Assembly (NCBI GenBank): GCA_030654555.1
Contig: JAURXG010000118.1
Span: forward strand, 1 to 18,969
Source: Aquabacterium sp.
GTDB taxonomy: Bacteria; Pseudomonadota; Gammaproteobacteria; Burkholderiales; Burkholderiaceae_C
Length of the DNA: 18,969 bases
Reading direction: 5' to 3'
The notes under the pieces are model-generated. The model saw only the letters and a program-made list of their open reading frames with translations, was not told where the DNA came from and did no database searches. Made by a program: the position numbers and the translations under genes. Shown here piece after piece: positions 6,358 to 13,437 of the stretch (its first letter is position 1; each line of letters opens with the position of its first letter).

Positions 6358-9084
6358 TCAGCGCGCCGGCGGCCTGGCCGGGTCCAGCCGCTGGCGCAGC
6401 AGCGCCAGCTGCAGCGAGTGCGGTCGCATCACCGCCACCGCATCGGCCAGTGCCACCGCACCGTCGCGGTCGCCCAGGCGCAGCTGCGCCTCGCCCAGCA
6501 TCAGCATGCGGCCCACGTCGCGGCGCGCGGGCGCGTCGGCCAGGCGCCGGGCCAGGTCCAGCCAGCCGGCGCGCGCGGCGTCGCCGTGGCCGGCGGCCGC
6601 CTGCAGGTCGCCCAGCGCCAGCAGCACCAGGCCCAGGGCGCGCTGCTCGTTGAGGTCGAGCTGCTGGCCGGCCGCCTCCATGGTCTGCGCGTCGGCCACG
6701 TAGGCCGCGAGTGCCTTCGCCGCCGTGCCGCGGTCATGCGTGGCCGGGCTGCCCAGCGCCAGCTGCCCGCGCTGCGCCAGCGCGTGGCCCTGCAGCACCA
6801 GGCGGAAGAAGCGCTCGGGCTGCGGCTGGTCCAGCACCCGGGCCAGGCGCGCCAGCGCCTGCGCGTTCAGCGGCGCGGCGGCCGTCCAGTCCTGGCGCGC
6901 CAGGGCCAGCTGGCCGATGTTGATGCGCAGGTTGATGGCCTGGCGCTGCCACATCTGGTTGCTGTCGTCGCGCGCCAGCAGCTGATCGGAGCGGGCCAGC
7001 GCCTCGGCATAACCCTGCTCGGCCTCAACCAGTTCACCCTGGAGCTGGCGCAGGCGCGCCGTCTCGCTGGCCACGGCCACCAGGTCCACCTGCACCGGCA
7101 GGTCGTCGGCCGCATCGGGCATGCGCAGCAGCGCCGCCCGCTTGGCCTGCACCATGGCCAGTGCACCGGGCAGGTCGTTGCGCAGCTCCAGCGCGCGGGA
7201 GATGTAGCCCAGCACCTGCGCCAGGTCCAGGTGCAGCACCGGCTTGGCCACCACGCAGGGCGCCAGCAAGGCCTCGGCGGCGCGGAACTCGACCAGCGCC
7301 GCGTCCAGCTCGGCCGCATCCAGGTGCTGCACGCCCTGGCGCCGGTGCAGCATCGCGTCCTGCCAGCGCCAGTCCAGGTTGTCGGGGGCGATGCCGCGCA
7401 GCCGGTCGGCCAGCGGCCGCATCCGCGCCATCAGCGCGGGCAGGGCCGCACGGTCGCCGCGCAGGTGCTGCAGGTCGTAGACCGCGCTCAAGGCGTCGAC
7501 ATGCGCGGCGATGCTGGCGCCATCGTTCGGGTGCCGCGCCAGCAGCGCCTCGGTGATCACCGCGGCCTCGGTGTAGCGCTGGGCGGCGCGCTCGAGCTGG
7601 CGGCGTTTCTCGGCCACGTCGCCCAGCAGCAGCAGGGCGTTGGCGCGGCGCTGCTGGATGCCCGCGTCCGTGCCGCCGGCGGCCATCGCCGCATAGTGCT
7701 GCAGCACCTGGTCGCCCACCGCGTCGAGCACGTCGAGGCGGCCCACCGGCTCCAGCCGCTCGCGCAGCTCGCCCAGCATGAAGGCGATCAGCGATTCGGC
7801 CTGCGCACGCTGGCGCTGCGCCTCGTGGCCCTGCCACAGCGCCACGCCCAGGCCGCCGGCCAGCGACAGCAGCACCAGCAGCCCGGCCGCCACGCCGCCG
7901 CGGTGGCGCTGGGCAAAGCGCGCCAGCCGGTAGCTGCGGCTGTCGGGGCGGGCGGCGATGGGCTCGTGCCGCAGCCAGCGCTGCAGGTCGTCGGCCAGCG
8001 CCGCGGCGTTGGCGTAGCGCTCGCCCGGCGGCTTCTTCAGGGCCTTGGCGACGATGGTGTCCAGGTCGCCGCGCAGCTCGCGCACGCGCCGCGGCGTGTC
8101 GTGGCCACCTTGCTGGCGCACCGCCTCGGACAGGCGGCGCGGCGCCACCTCCACCACGGTGCGCAGCCGGTCCACCGGCGAGGCCGTGGCCTCGGTGGTG
8201 GGGTGGCCGCCGCCCAGCAGGCCGTAGATCAGCACGCCCAGCGCGTAGACGTCGGTGGCGGTGGTCACCTCGCCGCCCTGCACCTGCTCGGGCGCCGCAT
8301 AACGCGGTGTGTACGCGGCGCCGGCGCGGTGCGTCAGCTCGGTGGCCGCACCGCTGTGGCTGGTCTCGTCGAGCAGCTTGGCGATGCCGAAGTCCAGCAG
8401 TTTGGCCTGGCCGTCGCCCGTGACCAGGATGTTCGACGGCTTCAGGTCGCGGTGCAGGATCAGCCGGTTGTGGGCATGCGCCACCGCGCCCAGCACGTCC
8501 AGCAGCAGGCGCACGCGGGCGGTGGTGTCCAGCACGTGGTCGTCGCACCAGCGGTCGATCGGCTGGCCGTCCACATGCTCGAGCACCAGGTAGGGCTGGC
8601 TGCCGTCGCGTGCGACGCCGGCATCGAGCAGGCGCGCGATGTGCGGATGCGCCAGCCGCGCCAGGATCGCGCCTTCACGTGCGAAGCGCCCGGCGTCGCC
8701 CGCGCCCAGCAGCCCGGTGCGCAGGAACTTGATCGCCACCCGGCCTTCGAAGCGGCCGTCACTGCGCCGCGCCGCCCACACGCTGCCCATGCCGCCTTCG
8801 CCCAGCAGGTGCTCCAGCGTGTACGGGCCCACGGTCTGGCCGGGCTGCTCGGCCGCGGTGGCCAGCGCGGCCAGATCGGGCACCGCCGGCGTTGCCAGGA
8901 AGGCCTCGTCGGCCAGTGCCGCGTCCTGCGCCAGCAGCCCGGCCAGTTCGTCGGCCAGCGCGGCATCGGTGCTGCGCAGCGTGGCCAGGCGGGCGCTGCG
9001 TGCGGCCGCGTCCAGGTCGAGCAGTTCGTCGAGCAGCGGGTTCAGCCGCGCCCAGCGCTCGGGTGTCATCGACGCCGAGGTCAT
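6358..9084 (-). CDS. Membrane Ser/Thr protein kinase with C-terminal TPR-like sensor half
   Basis: This 908-residue Hanks-type kinase has its catalytic domain at about 87-370: glycine loop GEGGMGSV (95-102), Lys119 in VAIKF, HRDLKPSN (211-218, base Asp213), DFG (231-233) and APE (264-266). All key residues are intact, so activity is expected. A single membrane helix lies at about 397-417 (GGVAAGLLVLLSLAGGLGVA). The roughly 490 residues after it are Ala/Leu-rich amphipathic helices with TPR character, probably in the periplasm. The N-terminal 80 residues are helical, as in kinases paired with TIGR02999 sigma factors. The start at 9084 is favoured because its ATG overlaps the sigma-factor stop as ATGA; an internal ATG at 9069 is the alternative. 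It ends 9 bp from the convergent glpD stop. The likely role is to phosphorylate the upstream sigma factor. Confidence 0.92.
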   Translation of the reverse strand: MTSASMTPERWARLNPLLDELLDLDAAARSARLATLRSTDAALADELAGLLAQDAALADEAFLATPAVPDLAALATAAEQPGQTVGPYTLEHLLGEGGMGSVWAARRSDGRFEGRVAIKFLRTGLLGAGDAGRFAREGAILARLAHPHIARLLDAGVARDGSQPYLVLEHVDGQPIDRWCDDHVLDTTARVRLLLDVLGAVAHAHNRLILHRDLKPSNILVTGDGQAKLLDFGIAKLLDETSHSGAATELTHRAGAAYTPRYAAPEQVQGGEVTTATDVYALGVLIYGLLGGGHPTTEATASPVDRLRTVVEVAPRRLSEAVRQQGGHDTPRRVRELRGDLDTIVAKALKKPPGERYANAAALADDLQRWLRHEPIAARPDSRSYRLARFAQRHRGGVAAGLLVLLSLAGGLGVALWQGHEAQRQRAQAESLIAFMLGELRERLEPVGRLDVLDAVGDQVLQHYAAMAAGGTDAGIQQRRANALLLLGDVAEKRRQLERAAQRYTEAAVITEALLARHPNDGASIAAHVDALSAVYDLQHLRGDRAALPALMARMRPLADRLRGIAPDNLDWRWQDAMLHRRQGVQHLDAAELDAALVEFRAAEALLAPCVVAKPVLHLDLAQVLGYISRALELRNDLPGALAMVQAKRAALLRMPDAADDLPVQVDLVAVASETARLRQLQGELVEAEQGYAEALARSDQLLARDDSNQMWQRQAINLRINIGQLALARQDWTAAAPLNAQALARLARVLDQPQPERFFRLVLQGHALAQRGQLALGSPATHDRGTAAKALAAYVADAQTMEAAGQQLDLNEQRALGLVLLALGDLQAAAGHGDAARAGWLDLARRLADAPARRDVGRMLMLGEAQLRLGDRDGAVALADAVAVMRPHSLQLALLRQRLDPARPPAR

Positions 9085-9647
9085 TTCAGCGCCATCGCGA
9101 GCAGGAGGCGCGCCTTCTGCCAGTCGCGCTGCACGGTGCGCTCGGTCAGGCCCAGCGCCTCGGCGATCTCGGCGTCGCTCAAGCCCCCGAAGTAGCGCAT
9201 CTCCACCACGCTGGCCAGCCGCGCATCGACGGCGGCCAGGTCCTGCAGCGCGTCGTGCACACGCAGGATCTCGCCGTCGTGGGGTGCCGCTGCGCTCTCG
9301 GCGATGGCGGTGTCGAGCGTCAGGTGCTCGGCCGCGCCGCCACGGCGATCGGCCTGGCGTGCGCGCACCAGGTCGACCACCACGCTGCGCATCGCGCGCG
9401 CCGCGTAGGCAAAGAAGTGCTGGCGGTCGGCAAAGGCCAGGGCCTGCTGGCCTTGCAGCCGCAGGTAACCCTCGTGCACCAGCGCGGTGGTGTCGAGCAG
9501 CGTGAACTGGCCCGAGCGGCGCAGCCGGCTGCGTGCCAGCAGGCGCAACTCGTTGTACAGCAGCGCCATCACCTGGTCGGCCGCACCGGGGCGGCCGGCA
9601 CCGGCCGCCCGCAGCAGCAGCGTGATTTCGGCGCCGTCGTCGGACAT
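9081..9647 (-). CDS. ECF-type RNA polymerase sigma factor (TIGR02999/PF07638 type)
   Basis: This 188-residue sigma factor has region 2 at about 20-95 (LYNELRLLARSRLRR, LVHEGYLRLQ, HFFAYAARAMRSVVVDLVRAR) and region 4 at about 130-185, with an intact helix-turn-helix (LSDAEIAEALGLTERTVQRDWQKARLLL). The N-terminus MSDDGAEITLLL and the region 2 sequence fit the family of ECF factors that sit next to Ser/Thr kinases. Here the kinase follows with an ATGA overlap, so the two are translationally coupled. In the characterised EcfP/PpkT pair of Vibrio, phosphorylation of a threonine in region 2 activates the sigma factor. Thr53 and Thr54 here (LLDTTALVHEGY) are candidate counterparts, by inference only. 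The ATG at 9647 matches the family N-terminus; only a weak ribosome site (GAG) precedes it. No anti-sigma factor is nearby. Confidence 0.92.
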   Translation of the reverse strand: MSDDGAEITLLLRAAGAGRPGAADQVMALLYNELRLLARSRLRRSGQFTLLDTTALVHEGYLRLQGQQALAFADRQHFFAYAARAMRSVVVDLVRARQADRRGGAAEHLTLDTAIAESAAAPHDGEILRVHDALQDLAAVDARLASVVEMRYFGGLSDAEIAEALGLTERTVQRDWQKARLLLAMALK

Positions 9648-9765
9648 GTCGCCAGACTCTACCGTGCCGGCCCGGACGAAGTTTTTTGCGCCGCATGTCG
9701 GGATCGGCGCCGCCACCGCGTTTGACTCAGGACAGGAGGTGCCCGATTCGGGCCGTCGAACCGCC
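9648..9765. promoter_or_regulatory. Divergent region between sigma factor and GGDEF-like gene
   Basis: This 118-bp gap includes a run of six T at 9681-9686 (CGCAAAAAACTTCG on the sigma-gene strand), which stands out in this GC-rich setting and could be part of the sigma gene's promoter. A perfect AGGAGG occurs at 9734-9739, but it is 26 nt before the nearest ATG and so does not serve that start well. Confidence 0.35.
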
Positions 9766-10332
9766 ATGACCGTTGCCACCACGTCGCCCTGTCCCCCGGC
9801 CGCTTATCCGCACGGCCCGAGCGAGGTGTCGCGCAGTGGGCATCAGGTCGGCCACCGGCCGCCGTCGGTCCGCTGGGCGATGTCGACCCCTGGCGCGCGG
9901 CCAGCGCAGGCCCCGGCGCCGCTGTCGCCCGTGGCGTCGGGCCCGCTCAGCGTGCTGCAGCTCGACGGCCTGCTCGGTCAATGCCGGCGGCAGGGACGGC
10001 TGGCCACGGTGCTGCTGGTCGAGGTGCTGCCCACCCACCCCGACGCGGCCGATGCGCTGATGCAGGCCATCGCCCAACGGCTGCGTGGCGGCCTGCGCGG
10101 CTGCGATGCCATGGCCCCGGTGGGCGACATGGGCCTGGCGGTGCTGCTGTTCGATGCGGGCGAGAGCCGCTCGCGCGGCGTGCGCAACCGGCTCGACAGC
10201 CTGCTGCGCGAACCCTATCCGTCGAGCGCCGGCTGCACGCGGCCGCTGCTGCGCATCGGGCGCGCGGTGCATGGCCTGGACGGCCAGCACGCGGCCGACC
10301 TGCTGCGCGCGGCGGCGCTGGCACCGCGCTGA
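9766..10332 (+). CDS. Small protein with degenerate GGDEF-like domain
   Basis: This protein of 188 residues has an unstructured, Pro/Ser-rich first 58 residues and then a domain with the layout of a diguanylate cyclase: LATVLLVEV (79-87), ADALMQAIAQRLRGGLRGCD (95-114), VGDMGLAVLLFD (119-130) and LLRIGRAV...DLLRAAALA (161-186). At the position of the GGDEF signature it has VGDMG, and the DxD-type metal site of the first strand is VEV. It should therefore not make c-di-GMP. It is also shorter than a full GGDEF domain (about 160-170 residues). The function is unknown; a signalling or scaffolding role is possible. The ATG at 9766 has no good ribosome site, and an internal ATG at 9880 (residue 39) is a real alternative that would remove most of the disordered segment. 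It is divergent from the sigma-kinase operon. Confidence 0.55.
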   Translation: MTVATTSPCPPAAYPHGPSEVSRSGHQVGHRPPSVRWAMSTPGARPAQAPAPLSPVASGPLSVLQLDGLLGQCRRQGRLATVLLVEVLPTHPDAADALMQAIAQRLRGGLRGCDAMAPVGDMGLAVLLFDAGESRSRGVRNRLDSLLREPYPSSAGCTRPLLRIGRAVHGLDGQHAADLLRAAALAPR

Positions 10333-10360
10333 AACACCGTCGCACCGCGCCGGGGCCGTG

Positions 10361-11515
10361 TCAGGCGGCGCTGGCCCGGCGCTCGGCCGGCACGAGCTGG
10401 TCAAGCGCGGCATCGAGCCGCGCCACGGTGCCGGCCACGTCGGCCAGCTTGTCCAGCCCGAACAGGCCGATGCGGAAGGTCTTGAAGTCGGCCGGCTCGT
10501 CGCACTGCAGCGGCACGCCCGCGGCCGTCTGCAGGCCCAGCGCGAGGAAGGCCTTGCTGCTGTGCAGGCCGGCGTCGTCGGTGTAGCTGACGACCACGCC
10601 GGGTGCCTTGAAGCCGGGTGCGGCCACGCTCTTGAAGCCCTTGCGCTCCAGCGAGGCACGCACCGCGTCGCCCAGCGCCTGCTGCTGCGCGCGCAGGTTC
10701 TCCCAGCCGCGGGCCTTGGTCTCCAGCATCACGTCGCGGGTGCGCGTCAGCGCGTCGGTGGGCAGGGTGGCGTGGTAGGCATGGCCGCCGCCCTCGTAGG
10801 TTTCCATGATCTGCAGCCACTTCTTCAGGTCGCAGGCGAAGCTGGTGCTGGTGGTGGCATCGATGCGCGCCCGCGCGGCCTCGCCCAGCATCACGAAGGC
10901 GCAGCCGGGCGAGCCGCTCCAGCCCTTCTGCGGCGCGCTGACCAGCACGTCGATGCCGATCGCGGCCATGTCGACCCAGATCGCGCCGCTGGCGATGCAG
11001 TCGAGCACGAACAGCCCGCCCACCGCATGCGTGGCCTCGGCCACGGCGCGCAGGTAGTCGTCGGGCAGGATCAGGCCGGCGGCGGTCTCCACGTGCGGCG
11101 CAAACACCACGTCGGGGCGCTGTGCATGGATGGCGGCCACCACCTCGGCGATCGGCGCGGGGGCAAAGGCCGACTGGTGCTGCTCGGCCACGCGGCGCGC
11201 CTTCAGCACGGTGCTGTCGGCCGGGATGCTGCCCATCTCGAAGATCTGCGTCCAGCGGTAGCTGAACCAGCCGTTGCGGATCACCAGCGTCTTCTGGCCG
11301 GTGGCGAACTGGCGCGCCACGGCCTCCATGCCGAAGGTGCCGCTGCCGGGCACCACCACCGCCGAACGGGCGTGGTAGACCTCCTTGAGCAGCGCCGAGA
11401 TGTCGCGCATCACGCCCTGGAACTTGGTCGACATGTGGTTCAGTGCGCGGTCGGTGTAGACCACCGAGTACTCGAGCAGGCCATCGGGATCGACGTCGGG
11501 CAACAGGCCGGGCAT
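10361..11515 (-). CDS. Class V PLP aminotransferase, alanine/serine-glyoxylate type
   Basis: This 384-residue cytoplasmic enzyme is of the AGXT/serine-pyruvate aminotransferase group. The PLP site is clear: VVPGSGTFGMEA (54-65) for phosphate binding, LDCIASGA with Asp172 against the pyridine nitrogen, and SAPQKGWSGSPG with Lys197 forming the Schiff base. FRIGLFG near the C-terminus carries the substrate-carboxylate arginine. The usual N-terminal GPT-VP motif of this group is altered here (MPGLLPDVDPDGLLEY), so the donor and acceptor are uncertain. Serine-glyoxylate, alanine-glyoxylate and 2-aminoethylphosphonate-pyruvate activities are all possible. The ATG at 11515 has AGGAG 6 nt upstream. 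It is a monocistronic gene convergent with the GGDEF-like gene, with a 28-bp gap. The glycolate-oxidase subunit in the same window would provide glyoxylate, a loose functional link. Confidence 0.88.
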   Translation of the reverse strand: MPGLLPDVDPDGLLEYSVVYTDRALNHMSTKFQGVMRDISALLKEVYHARSAVVVPGSGTFGMEAVARQFATGQKTLVIRNGWFSYRWTQIFEMGSIPADSTVLKARRVAEQHQSAFAPAPIAEVVAAIHAQRPDVVFAPHVETAAGLILPDDYLRAVAEATHAVGGLFVLDCIASGAIWVDMAAIGIDVLVSAPQKGWSGSPGCAFVMLGEAARARIDATTSTSFACDLKKWLQIMETYEGGGHAYHATLPTDALTRTRDVMLETKARGWENLRAQQQALGDAVRASLERKGFKSVAAPGFKAPGVVVSYTDDAGLHSSKAFLALGLQTAAGVPLQCDEPADFKTFRIGLFGLDKLADVAGTVARLDAALDQLVPAERRASAA

Positions 11516-11670
11516 GGGAAGCTCCTATCCAAAGCAGTCCGGGCCAGGGGTCTGGCCGGGGGCGATGAGCTTAGCACCGGGGCTGTCGGCATGTGCGTTG
11601 CCGGCGCGCGGCGCGCCTGCGGTGCCCGTGCGCATTGCACGCGCCGCGGCGCGTGCCCCGGTCGGCAGGT
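11516..11670 (-). other. Intergenic region with three inverted repeats
   Basis: This 155-bp gap lies between the PEP-CTERM gene and the aminotransferase gene, both on the - strand. It contains a 6-bp stem GGCCAG/CTGGCC with loop GGGT at 11542-11557, the odd palindrome GGCGCGC-G-GCGCGCC at 11603-11617 and a 20-bp perfect palindrome at 11637-11656. The first lies 27-42 nt before the aminotransferase ATG. I see no T-tract and no clear -35/-10 pair. Confidence 0.7.
11637..11656 (-). terminator. Perfect 20-bp palindrome after PEP-CTERM gene, possible transcription stop
   Basis: Each half reads GCACGCGCCG. As RNA it can fold to an 8-bp stem with a CGCG loop, starting 14 nt after the stop of the PEP-CTERM gene at 11671. 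There is no following U-run, so a classic intrinsic terminator is not shown. A binding site for a dimeric protein is an alternative. Confidence 0.4.
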
Positions 11671-12351
11671 TCAGCCGCGGCGGTGGCGCAGCCCGGCCAG
11701 CGCGGCCAGGCCGCCCAGCCACAGCAGGGCCTGGGCCGGCTCCGGCACCGCCGACAACTGGACCCGGTCGACGCCATAGGCCTCGTCGATGCCGTCGACC
11801 GTCAGGTAGACGCTGGAGAACGGCGTGGTCTGGGTGATGCCGAAGAAGCGCACGCTGCCGTTGTCGGCCAGGTTGCCGGGGAAGGTGGCCAGCGTGAGGC
11901 CGGCCGCGTAGGCGCCCGCATCGGTGCGCAGGTGGACGGTGCCCGCCGCTTCGCCCACGTCGACCAGGTCGAAGGCGAAGGCCGTGGCCGGCGTGGCCAG
12001 GTCGAAACGCAGCGCGCCCTGGGGCAGGTTGGGCAGGTACACCGACAGGTAGTGGCTGCCCTGCGTGGCCTGCGCACCGTAGCCCGGCTGCGGGCTGTCG
12101 GGGCCGTCCTGCACACCGATGGGCGTGCCGACGCTGCTGGCCGTGAACCAGGGCGCAGCCACGGGCGCCAGGCTGCGGGCCGAGGCCGCCAGGGCCTCGA
12201 AGCTCTCGACCCGCATCGCACCGGCCGCGGCGGCGAAGGCGACCTCGTCGCTGAAGCTGGCGTCGCCGGCGCGGACGGCCAGCGGCCAGGCCAGCGCAGC
12301 GGTCAGCAAGGCGGCGGTGGGCAGGGTGGGCAGGATGGGCAGGCGGCGCAT
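11671..12351 (-). CDS. PEP-CTERM sorting-domain protein
   Basis: This exported protein of 226 residues has a signal peptide at 1-28 (Arg-Arg, hydrophobic PTAALLTAALAWPLAV, cleavage near RAG). The middle about 170 residues are rich in Gly, Ala, Thr and Ser and predicted mostly beta: SFSDEVAFAAAAG, GSHYLSVYLPNLP, ATAFAFDLVDVG, SVYLTVDGIDEAYGVDRVQL. The motif order resembles proteins that carry a lectin/jelly-roll-like sandwich before a PEP-CTERM tail, but I cannot name a family. The C-terminus is the sorting signal: VPEP, then a hydrophobic helix (ALLWLGGLAALAGL), then RHRRG. Exosortase would cleave at PEP and release it to the envelope or matrix; no exosortase is in the window. The ATG at 12351 has GGAG 7 nt upstream. 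A much longer upstream open frame on this strand is a shadow of the permease gene. Confidence 0.9.
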   Translation of the reverse strand: MRRLPILPTLPTAALLTAALAWPLAVRAGDASFSDEVAFAAAAGAMRVESFEALAASARSLAPVAAPWFTASSVGTPIGVQDGPDSPQPGYGAQATQGSHYLSVYLPNLPQGALRFDLATPATAFAFDLVDVGEAAGTVHLRTDAGAYAAGLTLATFPGNLADNGSVRFFGITQTTPFSSVYLTVDGIDEAYGVDRVQLSAVPEPAQALLWLGGLAALAGLRHRRG

Positions 12352-12465
12352 GCGCGGCTCCGGTGGCAAGCGGTGGATCGGACGGTGGGGCACCGTAACG
12401 GCGAGCGTGCACGGGGTCAACCCCCCGGGCACGGGCAGCTTGCAACCAGCGGTTAACCTCGCCGC
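12352..12465. promoter_or_regulatory. Divergent region PEP-CTERM gene / EamA permease with likely -10 box
   Basis: TAACCT at 12454-12459 is followed by exactly 6 nt and then the permease ATG, and no Shine-Dalgarno sequence precedes that ATG. This spacing would put the transcription start at or next to the A of ATG, giving a leaderless mRNA. No convincing -35 is seen at 17 bp. The PEP-CTERM promoter on the other strand is not recognisable by eye. Confidence 0.4.
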
Positions 12466-13437
12466 ATGGCCATCGGTACCCTGTTCGCCCTTGCCGCCGG
12501 CCTGATGTGGGGGCTGGTGTTCATCGGCCCGTTGTTGCTGCCCGACTACCCGGCGGCGCTGCAGTCGTTCGGCCGCTACCTGGCCTTCGGCCTGATCGCG
12601 CTGCCGCTGGCGTGGTTCGACCGCACCCGGCTGGCGCAGTTCACCCGCGCCGACTGGATCGAGGCGGCCAAGCTCGGGCTGGTCGGCAACATCGTCTACT
12701 ACCTGTTCCTGGCCAGCGCCATCGCGCGGGCGGGCGGGCCGCTGCCGACGATGATCATCGGCACCTTGCCCGTGGTGATCGCCATCAGCAGCAACCTGCG
12801 CGACGCGCGGCGCGATGGCCGGCTGCCGTGGCTGCGGCTGCTGCCCTCGCTGGCGCTGATCGCCGCGGGCATCGCCTGCGTCAACCAGGTCGAGCTGGAT
12901 CACCTGCGCGCCGACCCGCTGGCCGATCCATCGCGCTACGCGCTGGGCGGCCTGCTGGCGGTGGGCGCGGTGGCCTGCTGGACCTGGTACCCGCTGCGCA
13001 ATGCCGACTGGCTGCGCGCCCACCCCGACCGCAGCCCACGCGCCTGGGCCACCGCGCAGGGCGTGGCCACGCTGCCGCTGGCGCTGGCGGGTTATGCGCT
13101 GTTCTGGGGCTGGACGGCCTGGCAGGGCAGCGCGCTGCCGATGCCGCTGGGCCCGCGCCCGGCGGTGTTCGTCGGCCTGATGTTCGCCATCGGCCTGTTC
13201 GCCAGCTGGCTGGGCACGCTGTGCTGGAACGAGGCCAGCCAGCGCCTGCCCACCACGCTGGTGGGCCAGCTGATCGTCTTCGAGACGCTGTCGGCCCTGG
13301 CCTACGCGCTGATGCTGCGCGGCGGCTGGCCGCCGCTGCTCACCGGGCTGGGCGTTCTGCTGCTGGTGGCCGGCGTGATGTGGGCGCTGCGGGTGCGGCC
13401 CGAGCCGCTGGCAGTGGCCGAAGCGCACCGCGCCTGA
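12466..13437 (+). CDS. EamA/DMT-family permease
   Basis: This inner-membrane protein of 323 residues has about ten hydrophobic helices in two halves, typical of the drug/metabolite transporter superfamily: MAIGTLFALAAGLMWGLVFI at the start, a GGPLPTMIIGTLPVVIAI helix 4 segment with the conserved proline, and LVGQLIVFETLSALAYALML in the second half. It probably exports or imports a small metabolite or amino acid; the substrate cannot be read from sequence. The ATG at 12466 begins exactly at the first helix and lacks a ribosome site, in line with the leaderless arrangement. Its TGA abuts the stop of the convergent PEP-CTERM gene with no base between, the two stops forming TGATCA at 13435-13440. 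It has no evident functional tie to its neighbours. Confidence 0.9.
   Translation: MAIGTLFALAAGLMWGLVFIGPLLLPDYPAALQSFGRYLAFGLIALPLAWFDRTRLAQFTRADWIEAAKLGLVGNIVYYLFLASAIARAGGPLPTMIIGTLPVVIAISSNLRDARRDGRLPWLRLLPSLALIAAGIACVNQVELDHLRADPLADPSRYALGGLLAVGAVACWTWYPLRNADWLRAHPDRSPRAWATAQGVATLPLALAGYALFWGWTAWQGSALPMPLGPRPAVFVGLMFAIGLFASWLGTLCWNEASQRLPTTLVGQLIVFETLSALAYALMLRGGWPPLLTGLGVLLLVAGVMWALRVRPEPLAVAEAHRA

Noticed and set aside
6418..9195. Very long + strand open frame (over 900 codons) opposite the kinase gene
   Set aside because: It is antisense to an intact kinase with all catalytic motifs, and its Gln/Arg/His/Gly-rich translation shows no fold or family pattern. High GC removes stop codons on the opposite strand.
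9681..9686. T-run as an intrinsic terminator
   Set aside because: No stable GC stem directly precedes it on either strand, and it lies between divergent genes where no transcript should end.
9085..9696. Upstream extension of the kinase frame over the sigma gene
   Set aside because: It lies in another frame of the sigma factor, which is clearly coding. The kinase start is set by the ATGA overlap and family N-terminus.
9734..9739. AGGAGG as the ribosome site of the GGDEF-like gene
   Set aside because: It is 26 nt before the ATG at 9766, and the in-frame GTG at 9739 overlaps it, so neither start is well served.
12352..13428. Upstream extension of the first PEP-CTERM gene
   Set aside because: The extension is antisense to the EamA permease and is Gln/Arg-rich, while a signal peptide and a good ribosome site begin at 12351.
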